Shown here in pieces: positions 33,940 to 44,300 of a stretch of DNA of 64,000 bases; the first letter of the stretch is position 1; each line of letters starts with the position of its first letter. The stretch covers positions 1,302,001 to 1,366,000 of the forward strand of contig NZ_JBITMQ010000001.1 in NCBI RefSeq assembly GCF_044466355.1, in the 5' to 3' direction. The stretch comes from Actinophytocola sp044466355 (GTDB lineage: Bacteria; Actinomycetota; Actinomycetes; Mycobacteriales; Pseudonocardiaceae). The notes beneath the pieces are model-generated. The model was not told the origin of the DNA, did no database searches, and was given only the letters and a program-made list of their open reading frames with translations. Both the position numbers and the translations under genes were made by a program.

Positions 33940-35637
33940 ATGCGGGACTACACCGGGGACGAGATCGCGGTCGTCGGCATGGCGGGCCGCTTCCCTGGCG
34001 CGCAGGACGTGCCCGAGCTGTGGCGCGCGCTGCTCGACGGGACCGACGCGATGCACGACCACACCGACGAGGAACTGCGCGAGCTCGGGCTGCACGAGGA
34101 GCTGATCGCCGACCCGGCGCTCGTGCGCGGGCACGGCAGGCTCGCGGGCGTCGGCGACTTCGACGCCGACTTCTTCGGCGTGCCCGGCGACGAGGCGGCC
34201 GCCATGGACCCGCAGCAGCGGCTCTTCCTGGAGCAGTCGTGGGTGGCGCTGCAGGACGCCGGCGTCGACCCGGTCCGGGACCGCCGCACGGTCGGCGTGT
34301 TCGCGGGCGCGTCCGCCAACCGGTACTTCCTTCACCGCCTCGCCGCCGGTGAGCCGCCCGCCGACTGGGAGGCACGTCTCGCCACCGGCTGGTCGCCGGA
34401 CTACCTGCCCGCCCAGGTGGCCTACCGGCTCGGCCTTACCGGGCCCGCGATCGCCGTGCAGACGGCCTGCTCCAGCTCGCTGGTGGCGGTGTGCACGGCG
34501 GCCCAGAGCCTGCTGGACTTCCGGTGCGACCTCGCGCTGGCTGGCGGGGTCAGCGTCACCGAGCCGCGGTTCCGGCACACCGACGGTGGCCTCGTGTCGC
34601 CGGACGGGCGTTGCCGCGCGTTCGACGCCGCCGGGCAGGGCAGCGGCTTCGGCAGCGGGGTCGGGGTGGTCGTCCTCGCCCGGCTCGCCGACGCGCTGGA
34701 GCACGGCGACCAGGTGTACGCGGTGCTGTGCGGATGGGCGGTGAACAACGACGGCGGCGCCCGCGCCGGTTTCGCCGCCCCCGGCCGGGCCGGGCAGACC
34801 GGGGTGGTGACCGAGGCACTGGCCGGGGCGGGGATCGACCCCGCCACGATCGGGATGGTCGAGGCACACGGCAGCGGCACCCGGGTCGGCGACGCACTCG
34901 AGGTCGCGGCGTTGACCAGGGCGTTCCGTGCGGCCGGGGACACCCGCGCCGAGGCCTGCGGGCTCGGCTCGGTGAAGACCAACCTCGGCAACCTCGACGC
35001 GGCCGCCGGGATCACCGGGCTGGTCAAGGCCGTGCTCGCGGTGCGCGACGGCGTGCTGCCCGCGTCGCTGCACCACCAGGAGCCCGCCGCGGAGGCGAAC
35101 CTGCCGGCCAGCCCGTTCTTCGTGCCGGTCAAGACCGTCGGCTGGCCCGCGGGCACGGGACCGAGGCGTGCCGGGGTCAGCTCGTTCGGCCTCGGCGGCA
35201 CCAACGCACACGTGATCGTCGAGCAGGCCCCGCCGGAGGCGCCGCGGCCACCCGCCGCCGGGCCGTTCCCGCTCGCCGTGTCCGCGAGGACACCCGAGGC
35301 GCTGCGCGAATTGGCGGCCCGCATCGCCGACCGGCTCGACGAACCGGACCCGCCCCGGCTCGACGACGTGGCCCGCACGCTCGCCACCGGCCGTGCCGCC
35401 GGACCGCACCGGGCCGTGGTGGCGTGCGGGGACCACGCGACGGCCGTGGCCGGGCTGCGGCGGCTCGCCGCCGGGGAGCCGGTGCCCGCCGACGGTGTGC
35501 CCGCGTTCGCCGCCGAGTGGGCCGCGGGCGCCGACGTGGACCTCTCACCCCTCGCCGACCCGGCAGGCACCCGCGTGGTGTCACTGCCGCACCACCCGCT
35601 GCACCCGGTCCGGCACTGGCTCGAGGTGCGATCGTGA
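33940..35637 (+). CDS. Stand-alone ketosynthase with Asn in place of the third catalytic His and AT domain missing
   Basis: A 565-residue protein from ATG 33940. The KS fold spans residues 6-430: Cys177 (TACSSSL) and His310 (EAHGSGT) are present. The block that normally reads KSNIGH reads KTNLGN, so the third catalytic residue is Asn351. This usually weakens or removes decarboxylative condensation. After the KS-AT linker the chain goes straight to a post-AT-linker-like motif (LPHHPLHPVRHW, near 547-558), as though an AT had been cut out. The N-terminus is short and acidic (MRDYTGDE). It may act as a transacylase or non-elongating KS, or as a scaffold for the next protein, with which it shares a GTGA overlap. 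Confidence 0.9.
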   Translation: MRDYTGDEIAVVGMAGRFPGAQDVPELWRALLDGTDAMHDHTDEELRELGLHEELIADPALVRGHGRLAGVGDFDADFFGVPGDEAAAMDPQQRLFLEQSWVALQDAGVDPVRDRRTVGVFAGASANRYFLHRLAAGEPPADWEARLATGWSPDYLPAQVAYRLGLTGPAIAVQTACSSSLVAVCTAAQSLLDFRCDLALAGGVSVTEPRFRHTDGGLVSPDGRCRAFDAAGQGSGFGSGVGVVVLARLADALEHGDQVYAVLCGWAVNNDGGARAGFAAPGRAGQTGVVTEALAGAGIDPATIGMVEAHGSGTRVGDALEVAALTRAFRAAGDTRAEACGLGSVKTNLGNLDAAAGITGLVKAVLAVRDGVLPASLHHQEPAAEANLPASPFFVPVKTVGWPAGTGPRRAGVSSFGLGGTNAHVIVEQAPPEAPRPPAAGPFPLAVSARTPEALRELAARIADRLDEPDPPRLDDVARTLATGRAAGPHRAVVACGDHATAVAGLRRLAAGEPVPADGVPAFAAEWAAGADVDLSPLADPAGTRVVSLPHHPLHPVRHWLEVRS

Positions 35638-37940
35638 CCAGTCCCCACCTCGTGCCCCTCGGCGACACCGGCTGGTCGGTGTGGCGTGACGTGGTGCTGC
35701 GCAGCACCGGTTTTCCCGCCGACGGGCTCGCGCGGTTCTCCGCGCCGGACGCCGCCGCTGCCGCCGACGCCGTGCTCGTGGGCGACGGTGACACGGAGTT
35801 GTTCGACAAACAGCTGGCCAGTGCGGTCATGGCGGGTTCCGCCGTCTGCCGCGAGATCGCGGGCGATCCCCGCTTCCGTGAGGCGGTGAGCTGGCAGAGC
35901 GCCTCGGTCCGGATGGCGCTCGACGGGTTGCTGCGCGGCACCGGGCCGCGGCGCAAGCAGCGCGAACGGGAGCAGGTCGTGGCCCGCTACTGGCAGCGGT
36001 ACTGCGCCAAGAACGAGACCGTCGGGTTCTTCGGCCCCGCCGCGTGGGCCACCGTCGACCCGGCCGCGCCCGCGCTCACCCTCACGCCCGGCCCCGGTGT
36101 GATCGCCGCGCGGACCGTCGAGCTGGAGCACTGGGCACTGGCCGAGTACGCCAGGACCCTGACCGCCGATCCCGGTACGCGTGGCTGGCTGCCGGTCGCG
36201 CTCGCACCGCACCTCACCGTCGACGTCGACGGCCGGTGCGTGCTGCGCCCCGCGCAGCCGCCGGTCGCGGTGTCCCCGGCCGAGTTGCTGGCGCTGACCG
36301 CCGGTCGCCGCCCGGCCCGCGAGGTCGTCGCGGCGGTCGTCGACAGCGGGCACGTGCGCGGCGAGGACGACGGGTGGCTGCTGGTCGAGCGGCTGGTGGC
36401 GCGGGGCCTGCTGGTCTGGGCCGCCGAACCGCCGCAGACCCCGCACGCCGAGGTGGCGCTGCGGGCACTGCTCGAGACGACCGGCGACGAACAGGTGCGC
36501 GCGACCGCGCTCGCCGGCCTGGACCGGCTCGCCGCCGCCCGCGACGCGGTGGCCGACGCGGCGGGTGACGCCGACCGGGTCGCGGCCGCGCTCGCCGCCG
36601 TCGGCGCCGAGTTCACCGCGCTGACCGGTACCGACGCGCAGCGCCGTGCGGGGCAGACCTACGCCGGTCGTGGCGTCTGCTACACAGAGGCGCGCCGGGA
36701 CGTGACGGTCGGGCTCGGCGGCAGGCTGCTCGCCGAGCTCGCCGAGCCACTGGCCCTGCTGCTGGGGGCCGCCCGGTGGCTGACCGCGGAGCTGGCCGGG
36801 GCGTACGGCGCCGCGCTCGGTGACCTGTACGACGAACTCGCCGACGAAACGACCGGCACCGACACCGGCGTGTCCCTCGCCGACCTGTGGTTCCTCGCCC
36901 AGGGCGCGTTGTTCGGGGCGGACGAACGGCCGGTCGACGCGGTCGCCGCCGAGTTCGTGCGGCGCTGGGCCGCGCTGTTCGGGCTCGACGGCGAGCAGCC
37001 GGAGCCGCTCGTGTTCACCGCCGCCGAGCTGGCCTCCGCCGCGGCGGCGGCGTTCCCCGCCGAGCGGCCCGGCTGGTCGGCTGGCCGTCTGCACAGTCCG
37101 GACCTACAGCTGTGCGCCACCGACGCCGCCGCGGTCGAGCGCGGTGACTACCTCGTGGTGCTCGGCGAGCTGCACGCCGCATGGCCGACGTTCGACTGCG
37201 CGGTGTTCACCCGCTGGCACCCCGACCCGGAGCGACTGCGTGCCGCGCTCGCCGCCGACCTCGGGCAGCACCGCGTCCGCCCGCTGTACCCGACCACCTG
37301 GCCGCGCTACTCCGGCCGGGTCGCGCACACCCTCGACGGTGCCACCGACCACCAGCTCGCCTTCACCGGTGCGCCGGGCGCCGACCCCGCACGGCTGCTG
37401 CCGACGACCGCGGTGACCGTGCACCGCGAACCGGGCGGGGGGCTGGTCGCCCACGGTCCGGACGGCCGGACGTGGCCGCTGATCGAGGTGTTCTCCGCGC
37501 TGCTGGCCATGCACGCCGTGGACGGCTTCAAGCTCGTCGGCGGCGCACCGCACACCCCGAGGATCACCATCGACCGGCTCGTGGTCGCGCGGGAGACCTG
37601 GCGGACCACGCTCGGCGAGACGGGCCTCGGCACGGTCACCGGCGAGCGGGAGCGCTACCTCGCGGTGCGGCGCTGGCGGCGGACACTCGGTCTGCCCGAG
37701 CGGGTGTTCGTCAAGCTCGCGGCCGAGACCAAGCCCGTGTACGTCGACCTGACGAGCCCGGTGTTCGCCTGCTCGCTGTGCGCGATGGTCCGCGCCGCGC
37801 TGCGGGACGGGCGGCCCGACGCGGTGACCGTCACCGAGGTGCTGCCCGACACGGGCGACCACTGGCTGACCGACGCCGACGGCCACCGTTACTCCAGCGA
37901 GCTGCGGCTGCAGCTCCTCGACCCGGTGGAGGCGCTGTGA
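35634..37940 (+). CDS. LanB-like (lantibiotic dehydratase N-terminal / glutamylation-domain) protein
   Basis: A 768-residue protein, GTG 35634 overlapping the KS stop. It resembles the large N-terminal glutamylation part of LanB dehydratases: RYWQRYCAKNETVGFFG (118-134) corresponds to the R-x-x-x-R-x-TPFGLFAG block, with the usual second Arg replaced by Asn. The C-terminal part (VDGFKLVGGAPHTPRI, LPERVFVKLAAETKPVYVDL) also follows LanB. The separate elimination domain of full LanB (about 1000 residues in total) is missing. LanB and PEARL-type relatives use aminoacyl-tRNA to modify peptides. No precursor peptide gene is near, and the gene sits between KS and NRPS genes with 4-nt overlaps on both sides. 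It might add an amino acid, or catalyse dehydration, on a carrier-bound intermediate. Function unknown. Confidence 0.7.
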   Translation: MTSPHLVPLGDTGWSVWRDVVLRSTGFPADGLARFSAPDAAAAADAVLVGDGDTELFDKQLASAVMAGSAVCREIAGDPRFREAVSWQSASVRMALDGLLRGTGPRRKQREREQVVARYWQRYCAKNETVGFFGPAAWATVDPAAPALTLTPGPGVIAARTVELEHWALAEYARTLTADPGTRGWLPVALAPHLTVDVDGRCVLRPAQPPVAVSPAELLALTAGRRPAREVVAAVVDSGHVRGEDDGWLLVERLVARGLLVWAAEPPQTPHAEVALRALLETTGDEQVRATALAGLDRLAAARDAVADAAGDADRVAAALAAVGAEFTALTGTDAQRRAGQTYAGRGVCYTEARRDVTVGLGGRLLAELAEPLALLLGAARWLTAELAGAYGAALGDLYDELADETTGTDTGVSLADLWFLAQGALFGADERPVDAVAAEFVRRWAALFGLDGEQPEPLVFTAAELASAAAAAFPAERPGWSAGRLHSPDLQLCATDAAAVERGDYLVVLGELHAAWPTFDCAVFTRWHPDPERLRAALAADLGQHRVRPLYPTTWPRYSGRVAHTLDGATDHQLAFTGAPGADPARLLPTTAVTVHREPGGGLVAHGPDGRTWPLIEVFSALLAMHAVDGFKLVGGAPHTPRITIDRLVVARETWRTTLGETGLGTVTGERERYLAVRRWRRTLGLPERVFVKLAAETKPVYVDLTSPVFACSLCAMVRAALRDGRPDAVTVTEVLPDTGDHWLTDADGHRYSSELRLQLLDPVEAL

Positions 37941-40900
37941 CGCTCGCGCGGCCCGGCCTCGGCGACCTCGTCCTCGCCCAGGCACAGCGCACCCCGGACG
38001 CCGTCGCGGTGACCCAGCGGGACCGCGCGCTCACCTATCGGGAGCTCGTCGGGCGGGCCGCCGCACTGGCCGCCGACCTCCGGGCCGTGGGTGCCCGCCG
38101 GGGCCGCACGGTCGGTGTGCTGCTGGACCGGCGGCCGGAGCTGGTCGTCGGTTTGCTCGGCGTGCTGCTCTCCGGCGCCGCGTACGTGCCGCTCGACCCG
38201 AGCAATCCTCGGCGGCGCCTCGCCGACATCGTCGCCGACGCGGACGTGGTGGCCGTGGTGACCGACGAACCGGAACCTCCGTTCCCCGGGGTGCCCGCCT
38301 GTCCCGTCCCGGAGCGGTCCGAGGAGCCCGTCGCGGGTGCCGCCGGACCCGGCGACCTCGCGCACGTGATCTACACGTCCGGCTCCACCGGCAGGCCGAA
38401 GGGCGTGCTGACCACCCACCGCAACGTCGTCGAGTTCGCCCGCCACGCCGCCGAGGTGACCGGCGTCCACGCCGGTACCCGCGCGCTGTGTTTCTCCTCG
38501 CCCGCCTTCGACGCGTTCACCCTCGACGTGTACACCCCGCTGCTGGCGGGCGGCACGGTCGCGCTCGCGGGCACCGCCGACCGGGCCGACCCCGCGCTGC
38601 TGGAGCGGTTCATCGCCGAGCACCGCGTCGACTGGGGTGTGCTCACCCCGGCCGTGCTGCGGGTGCTGGATCCCCGCCGGGTGCCCGGCTGGCGCACCGT
38701 CCTGGTCGGCGGCGACCTGGTCGAGCCGGAGCTGGCCGCCCGGTGGACCGGGCCGCACCGAACGGTGTGGCACGTCTACGGCCCGACCGAGACCACGGTC
38801 ATCGTGCTCGTCGACGAGGTCGGCCCGACCCCGGCCGGACCGCTGCCGCTCGGCAGGCCCCTGCCGGGACACCAGGCGTACGTGGTGGACGAGCACCTCG
38901 TCCCGGTGTCGCCCGGCGAGACGGGCGAGTTGCTGATCGGCGGCACCGGGGTCGCGCTCGGGTACCTGAACCGGCCGGGCCTGACCGCCGAGAAGTTCGT
39001 GCCCGATCCGTTCGGGAAGCCGGGCGCCCGGCTCTACCGGACCGGTGACATGGCCCGCGAACTCCCGGACGGTCGGATCGCCTACCTGGGGCGGCGTGAC
39101 GGGCAGGTGAAGATCCGCGGACAACGGATCGAGCTGGCCGAAGTCGAGGCGGTGCTGCGGGAACACCCGGACGTGGCCGAGGTCGTGGTGGAGGCGCTGC
39201 CGGCGGCGGCAGGGCCCGAGCTGGTCGCGTTCGTCGGCGGGCCCGCTCACCTGACCGGTGACGGCCTGCGGGAGTGGTGCGCGCGGCGGCTGACCTCGGC
39301 GATGGTGCCGACCAGGGTCTTCCGTGTGGACGCACTGCCGGTCAACGCGGCCACCGGCAAGGTCGACCGGGTCCGGCTGCGTGCGGACGCCACGCCCACC
39401 GCGCCAGTCCCGGACGGCGGGGCCGAAGGTGGCGTTGACCTGGCGGCCATCTGGCAGCGGGTGCTCGGCGGGACGCGTCCCGGCCCCGGCGCCGACTTCT
39501 TCGCCTCGGGCGGGCATTCGATCGCCGCCATGCGGATGGTCGCCGCGGTCCGCGACGAGCTGCGGCGTGACCTGCGTGCGGTGGACGTGTTCGAGGGCCG
39601 CACCCTCGCCGGGATCGCCGCGCGGGTCGAGTGTGCCGCCCCGCTGCCGAGCCTCGACCTGCCCACGGGGAACCCGCCGACGCTCGCGCCGTCCCAGCGG
39701 CGCATGTGGTTCCTCGACCGTCTCGCGCCGGACAGCGCCGCCTACAACATCGCGTTCGCCGAGCGGTTGCGCGGCCCGCTCGACGTCGCCGCGCTGCGGG
39801 CCGCGCTCGGCGCGGTCGCGGACCGGCACGAGGTCCTGCGCTGGCGCGTCCGCGACGAGCGCGGTACCCCCGTGGCCCACGTGGGACCGCCCGGCGAGGT
39901 GGCGCTGCCGGTCGTCGACGTGTCCGAGGCGGAGCTGCCCGCCCGGCTGGGCGCGGACGCCGCCACCCCGGTCGACCTCGCGACCGGCCCGGTGTGGCGG
40001 ACGGTGCTCTACCGGCTTGGCCCCGACGACCACGTGCTCGGGTTCGTGGTGCACCACGCGGTCGCCGACGGCTGGTCGCAGGCCGTGCTGTACCGCGACC
40101 TCGCCGCCGCGTACGCGGGGGAACCTCAGCCCGCGCTCCCGGCCGGCTATGCCGACTACGCGGCCTGGCGCAACACCCGGGACGCCGACGCGGGCGAGGC
40201 CGACCGGGCCTGGTGGCGCGAGCACCTCGCGGACGCACCCACCACCGTCGACCTGCCGAGGGACCGTCCCCGCCCGCCCGTGCAGACCTACGCCGGGCGC
40301 ACCGCGAACGCGCCGTTCCCCCCGGAGCTGGACACCGCGGTCCGCGCGGCCGCCGCCGACCTCGGTGCCACACCGTCGCTGGTGCTGCTCGCCGCGTTCG
40401 GCGAGACGCTGCGCAGGCTCACCGGCAGGCCCGACAACATCGTCGGCGTCGTCGTCGCCGACCGCGCGGAGCCGGCGTTCGCCGACCTGGTCGGGTTCTT
40501 CGTCGACATCGTGCCGGTGCGGCTGCGCACGGACGAGCACGCCGGGTTCGCCGACCTGGTGCTGGCGTGCCGCACCGAGTTCCTCGACGTGACCGCACAC
40601 CCAGCGGCGCCGCTGGAACAGATCGTGCGGGACGTCGGCGTGCCGAGGGACCCGTCCCGGTCGCCGCTGGTGCAGGTGCTGTTCAACGTCTTCAACTTCG
40701 CCGAGCCGCGGCTCGTGCTGTCCGGCGTGCGCACCGAAACGGTGCCGGTGCCCATCCCGGGCTCCCCGTTCGACGTGACGGTGTACCTGGTGGAGCGCGC
40801 CGGCCGGTTCTGTCTCGACGTGGTCTACAACCCGGACCTGTTCGACGCGGCCCGGATCGACGCACTGCTCGCCGACTACCAGCGGCTGGTCGGGGCGCTC

Positions 40901-41368
40901 GCCGCCGAGCCAGGAGTACCGGCCGGGTCCGTCGCCGATGGCTGTCCCGCCGCCCGGTGGTGTGTGCCGCCGGAACCCGGCCCCGCACCCGCGCCCGCTC
41001 CGGCGCACCGCGGTGCGCGGCTGTCCACACCGACCGAGCACGCGGTCGCCGCGATCTGGTGCGAGGTGATCGGCATCGCGTCGGTGGGCGCGCTGGACAA
41101 CTTCTTCGACGTCGGCGGGCACTCGCTGATGATGGTGACGGTCCAGGCCCTGCTGGCGGAACGGCTGCACCGGCAGGTCAGCGTCGTCGACCTCTTCCAG
41201 TTCCCGAACGTCCGCGGGCTGGCCGCACACCTGGATGGTACGGCCCCGGACGAGGACATCCAGCTCACCGAGGCGGCGCGGCGTGCGTCCGCCCGCCGCG
41301 ACAGCGCCCGCAGGCGCGCCATGGCCCGCACGGCGGTCCGCGCCACCGAACAGGAGATCGACTCATGA
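37937..41368 (+). CDS. NRPS protein, A-T-C-T
   Basis: A 1143-residue protein from GTG 37937 (GTGA overlap). The A domain (about 8-490) has A3 YTSGSTGRPKGV, A5 HVYGPTETT and A7 YRTGDMAR. First T domain GGHSI with Ser528. C domain about 570-990 with an intact HHAVADG at 706-712. Second T domain GGHSL with Ser1063. The by-eye code is DALVLGVVIK, closest among codes I remember to one of the Tyr codes (DALVTGAVVK), so a hydrophobic or aromatic amino acid is plausible. The first A-T has no C, so it may start a chain. The second T receives an aminoacyl group but has no own A domain and must be loaded in trans, perhaps by one of the free A-T proteins. The Arg-rich tail (ARRDSARRRAMAR) faces the next protein's KS. 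Confidence 0.92.
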   Translation: MTLARPGLGDLVLAQAQRTPDAVAVTQRDRALTYRELVGRAAALAADLRAVGARRGRTVGVLLDRRPELVVGLLGVLLSGAAYVPLDPSNPRRRLADIVADADVVAVVTDEPEPPFPGVPACPVPERSEEPVAGAAGPGDLAHVIYTSGSTGRPKGVLTTHRNVVEFARHAAEVTGVHAGTRALCFSSPAFDAFTLDVYTPLLAGGTVALAGTADRADPALLERFIAEHRVDWGVLTPAVLRVLDPRRVPGWRTVLVGGDLVEPELAARWTGPHRTVWHVYGPTETTVIVLVDEVGPTPAGPLPLGRPLPGHQAYVVDEHLVPVSPGETGELLIGGTGVALGYLNRPGLTAEKFVPDPFGKPGARLYRTGDMARELPDGRIAYLGRRDGQVKIRGQRIELAEVEAVLREHPDVAEVVVEALPAAAGPELVAFVGGPAHLTGDGLREWCARRLTSAMVPTRVFRVDALPVNAATGKVDRVRLRADATPTAPVPDGGAEGGVDLAAIWQRVLGGTRPGPGADFFASGGHSIAAMRMVAAVRDELRRDLRAVDVFEGRTLAGIAARVECAAPLPSLDLPTGNPPTLAPSQRRMWFLDRLAPDSAAYNIAFAERLRGPLDVAALRAALGAVADRHEVLRWRVRDERGTPVAHVGPPGEVALPVVDVSEAELPARLGADAATPVDLATGPVWRTVLYRLGPDDHVLGFVVHHAVADGWSQAVLYRDLAAAYAGEPQPALPAGYADYAAWRNTRDADAGEADRAWWREHLADAPTTVDLPRDRPRPPVQTYAGRTANAPFPPELDTAVRAAAADLGATPSLVLLAAFGETLRRLTGRPDNIVGVVVADRAEPAFADLVGFFVDIVPVRLRTDEHAGFADLVLACRTEFLDVTAHPAAPLEQIVRDVGVPRDPSRSPLVQVLFNVFNFAEPRLVLSGVRTETVPVPIPGSPFDVTVYLVERAGRFCLDVVYNPDLFDAARIDALLADYQRLVGALAAEPGVPAGSVADGCPAARWCVPPEPGPAPAPAPAHRGARLSTPTEHAVAAIWCEVIGIASVGALDNFFDVGGHSLMMVTVQALLAERLHRQVSVVDLFQFPNVRGLAAHLDGTAPDEDIQLTEAARRASARRDSARRRAMARTAVRATEQEIDS

Positions 41369-44300
41369 ACCACAGGGGAATCGACACCGACGGGGTGGAG
41401 CCGATCGCGATCGTCGGTATGGCCGCGCGGGTGCCCGGCGCGAACGACGTCGACCAGTTCTGGCACAACCTCGTCGACGGCGTCGAGTCGATCACCTTCT
41501 ACACCCGGGAGGAGCAGCTCGCGCTCGGCGTCACCGAGGACGAGCTGGACGACCCGAGCTGGGTGTCGGCGGCGCCCGTCGTGGACCGGATGGAGTACGT
41601 CGACGCCGGCCTGTTCGGCATGACCGCCCGCGAGGCGGACCTGACCAACCCGCAGCACCGGCTGTTCCTCGAGGTGACCCACACCGCGCTGGAACACGCG
41701 GGTTACGACCCGCACAACCACGCCGGCTCGGTCGGCGTGTACGCGGGCACCGGCGCCGACCACTACCAGTGGACCAACCTGGCCCGCAACGCCGCGCTGT
41801 GGGACGCGGCCGCGGGAAACCTGGGCATCTCCAGCAGCAACTCCCCGGACTACGTCGCGACGCTGGTCTCCTACAAGCTGAACCTGCGTGGCCCCAGCCT
41901 CACCGTGCACACGGCCTGTTCCACCTCGCTCGTCGCGGTGCACCTCGCGGTCGAGTCGCTGCGCAACGGCGAGTGCGACATGGCGATCGGCGGCGGGGTG
42001 TGCGTCGAGCTGCCCCACGGGCGCGGCTATCAGGGCCTGGAGGGCTACACCTCGCCGGACGGGCACTGCAGGCCGTTCGACGCGCGCGCCAACGGCACGC
42101 TGTGGGGCAGCGGCGCGGGGGTGGTGGTCCTCAAGCGGCTCTCCGACGCGCTCGCCGACGGCGACACCGTGCACGGCATGATCCTCGGCAACGCGATCAA
42201 CAACGACGGCGCGGACAAGGTGGCCTTCTCCGCGCCCAGTGTCGCGGGCCAGGTCGGCTGCGTCGCGCAGGCGATCGGGGTGGCGGGCATCGACCCGCGC
42301 ACGGTCGGCTACGTCGAGGCGCACGGCACCGGCACGGCATTGGGCGACCCCATCGAGGTCGCCGCCCTGTCCGCCGCCTACGGCCAGGGCAGTAGCGGGA
42401 ACCCCGAGGACCGGCAGTGGTGCGGGCTCGGCTCGGTGAAGTCGAACATCGGGCACCTGAGCCAGGCCGCGGGAGTCGTCGGGCTGATCAAGGCGGTGCT
42501 GGCGCTCGAGCACCGGCTCATCCCGCCCACGATCAACTTCGACACCGTCAACCCGGCCATCGACCTGGAGAACAGTCCGTTCCACATCACCACCGCGCTG
42601 TCCAAGTGGCAGACCGACGGCACCCCGCGCCGCGCCGGGGTCAGCTCGTTCGGCATCGGCGGCACGAACGCGCACCTGGTACTGCAGGAGGCGCCCGACG
42701 TGCCGGTCCGCAGGCCGGGCACCCACCCCGCGCACCTGCTCGCGGTGTCCGCGCACGACGCGACCGCGCTGGCCGCCGCGTGCGAGCGGCTCGCCGGGCA
42801 CCTCGAACGCAACCCCGACGCCGACCTCACGGACGTCGCGTACACGCTGCGGGCCGGCCGCACCGCACACCCGCACCGCGCGATCGTCGTGGTCCGCGAC
42901 CCGGAGGAGGCGGTCGACGCGCTGCGCGACCGGCGGCTGCGGTCCGGCCTGATCGCCGACGTGCCGCCGGACGTGGCGCTGCTGTTCACCGGCCAGGGCG
43001 CCCAGTACGCGGGCATGGGCGCCGAGCTGTACCGGTCGGAGCCGGTCTTCCGCGACGCGATCGACGAGTGCGCGGAGCTGCTGGCGCCCGAACTCGACGG
43101 CACCGACGTGCGCGACCTGGTGTTCCCGCCGGAGGCGGACAGGGAAAGCGCGGACGAGCTGCTGCGCCAGACCCGGTTCGCGCAGCCCGCGCTGTTCGCG
43201 CTGGAGTACGCGCTCGCCGCGTTGTGGCGCGACCGCGGCCTGTCGCCCGAGGCGATGATCGGCCACTCGGTCGGCGAGTACGTCGCGGCCACCATCGCCG
43301 GGGTGTTCACGTTGCCGGACGCGCTGCGGCTGGTCGCGACCCGCGGCAGGCTGATGCAGGCGATGCCGCCGGGCGAGATGCTGGCCGTCCAGCTCGGCGA
43401 GGACGCGGTCGCGCCGCTGCTCGACGGCACCGGCGTCGCCGTCGCCACCGTCAACGCGCCCGGGACCTGTGTGGTCGCCGGACCGGCCGAGGGGATCGCC
43501 GAGGTGGCCGACGCGCTGTCCGCGCGCGGCGTGTCCGGGAAGCGGCTGCGCACCTCACACGCCTTCCACTCGCCGATGATGGACCCGGTGCTGGACGAGT
43601 TCGCCGCCGCGGTCGCCGCCGTGGACAGGCAGGTCCCGAGCGTGCGGTTCCTGTCGAACGTGACCGGCGACTGGATCACCGACGAGCAGGCGACCGACCC
43701 CGCGTACTGGGCGAGCCACCTGCGTAGCCCGGTCCGGTTCGGCGCCTGCGTCGCGACGCTGCTCGCGAGCGGCACATGGGCTCTGGTCGAGTGCGGCCCC
43801 GGCCGTCAGCTGGCCGGGCTCGCCCGCAAGCAGCTGCCGAAGGACGCGCTCGCGGTGCACTCGTTGCCCGGCCAGAACGAGCGGGCGGGCGCGGTCGCCA
43901 CCCTCTACACCGCTGCCGGGCAGCTGTGGGTCGGTGGCGTGCAGACGGACCTGTTCGGCCCACCGGGGCGGCGCGTCCCACTGCCCACCTACCCGTACCA
44001 GCGCGTTCGCCACTGGGTCGAGCCCGACCCGCCCTCCTCGGCCCCGGCGGCGCCGCTGTCCGCCGCGACGACGGCGCCGCGGCGTGGGCCGCTGCCGCTG
44101 GACGAGTGGTTCGCCGTGCCGTCCTGGCAGCAGCTCGCCCCGCTGTCCGGCCCTGCCATGGCGACCGGCGAGTGGCTGGTGATCGCGGACGGCAGACGTG
44201 GTGCCGAGCTGGCCGCCGCGCTGCGGGCCGCCGGTGCCGCGGTCACCGAGGTGCCGCCGGACCGGCTCGCCGACCGAGCGGCGTGCGAGACGCTGATCGC

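Noticed and set aside
33940..35637. KS-AT didomain call for the lone ketosynthase
   Set aside because: No GHSxG or HAFH/YASH motif is present; the chain passes straight to a post-AT-like motif.
35634..37940. Reading the LanB-like gene as a full lantibiotic dehydratase with a RiPP pathway
   Set aside because: There is no elimination domain, no cyclase and no small precursor ORF in the tightly packed neighbourhood.
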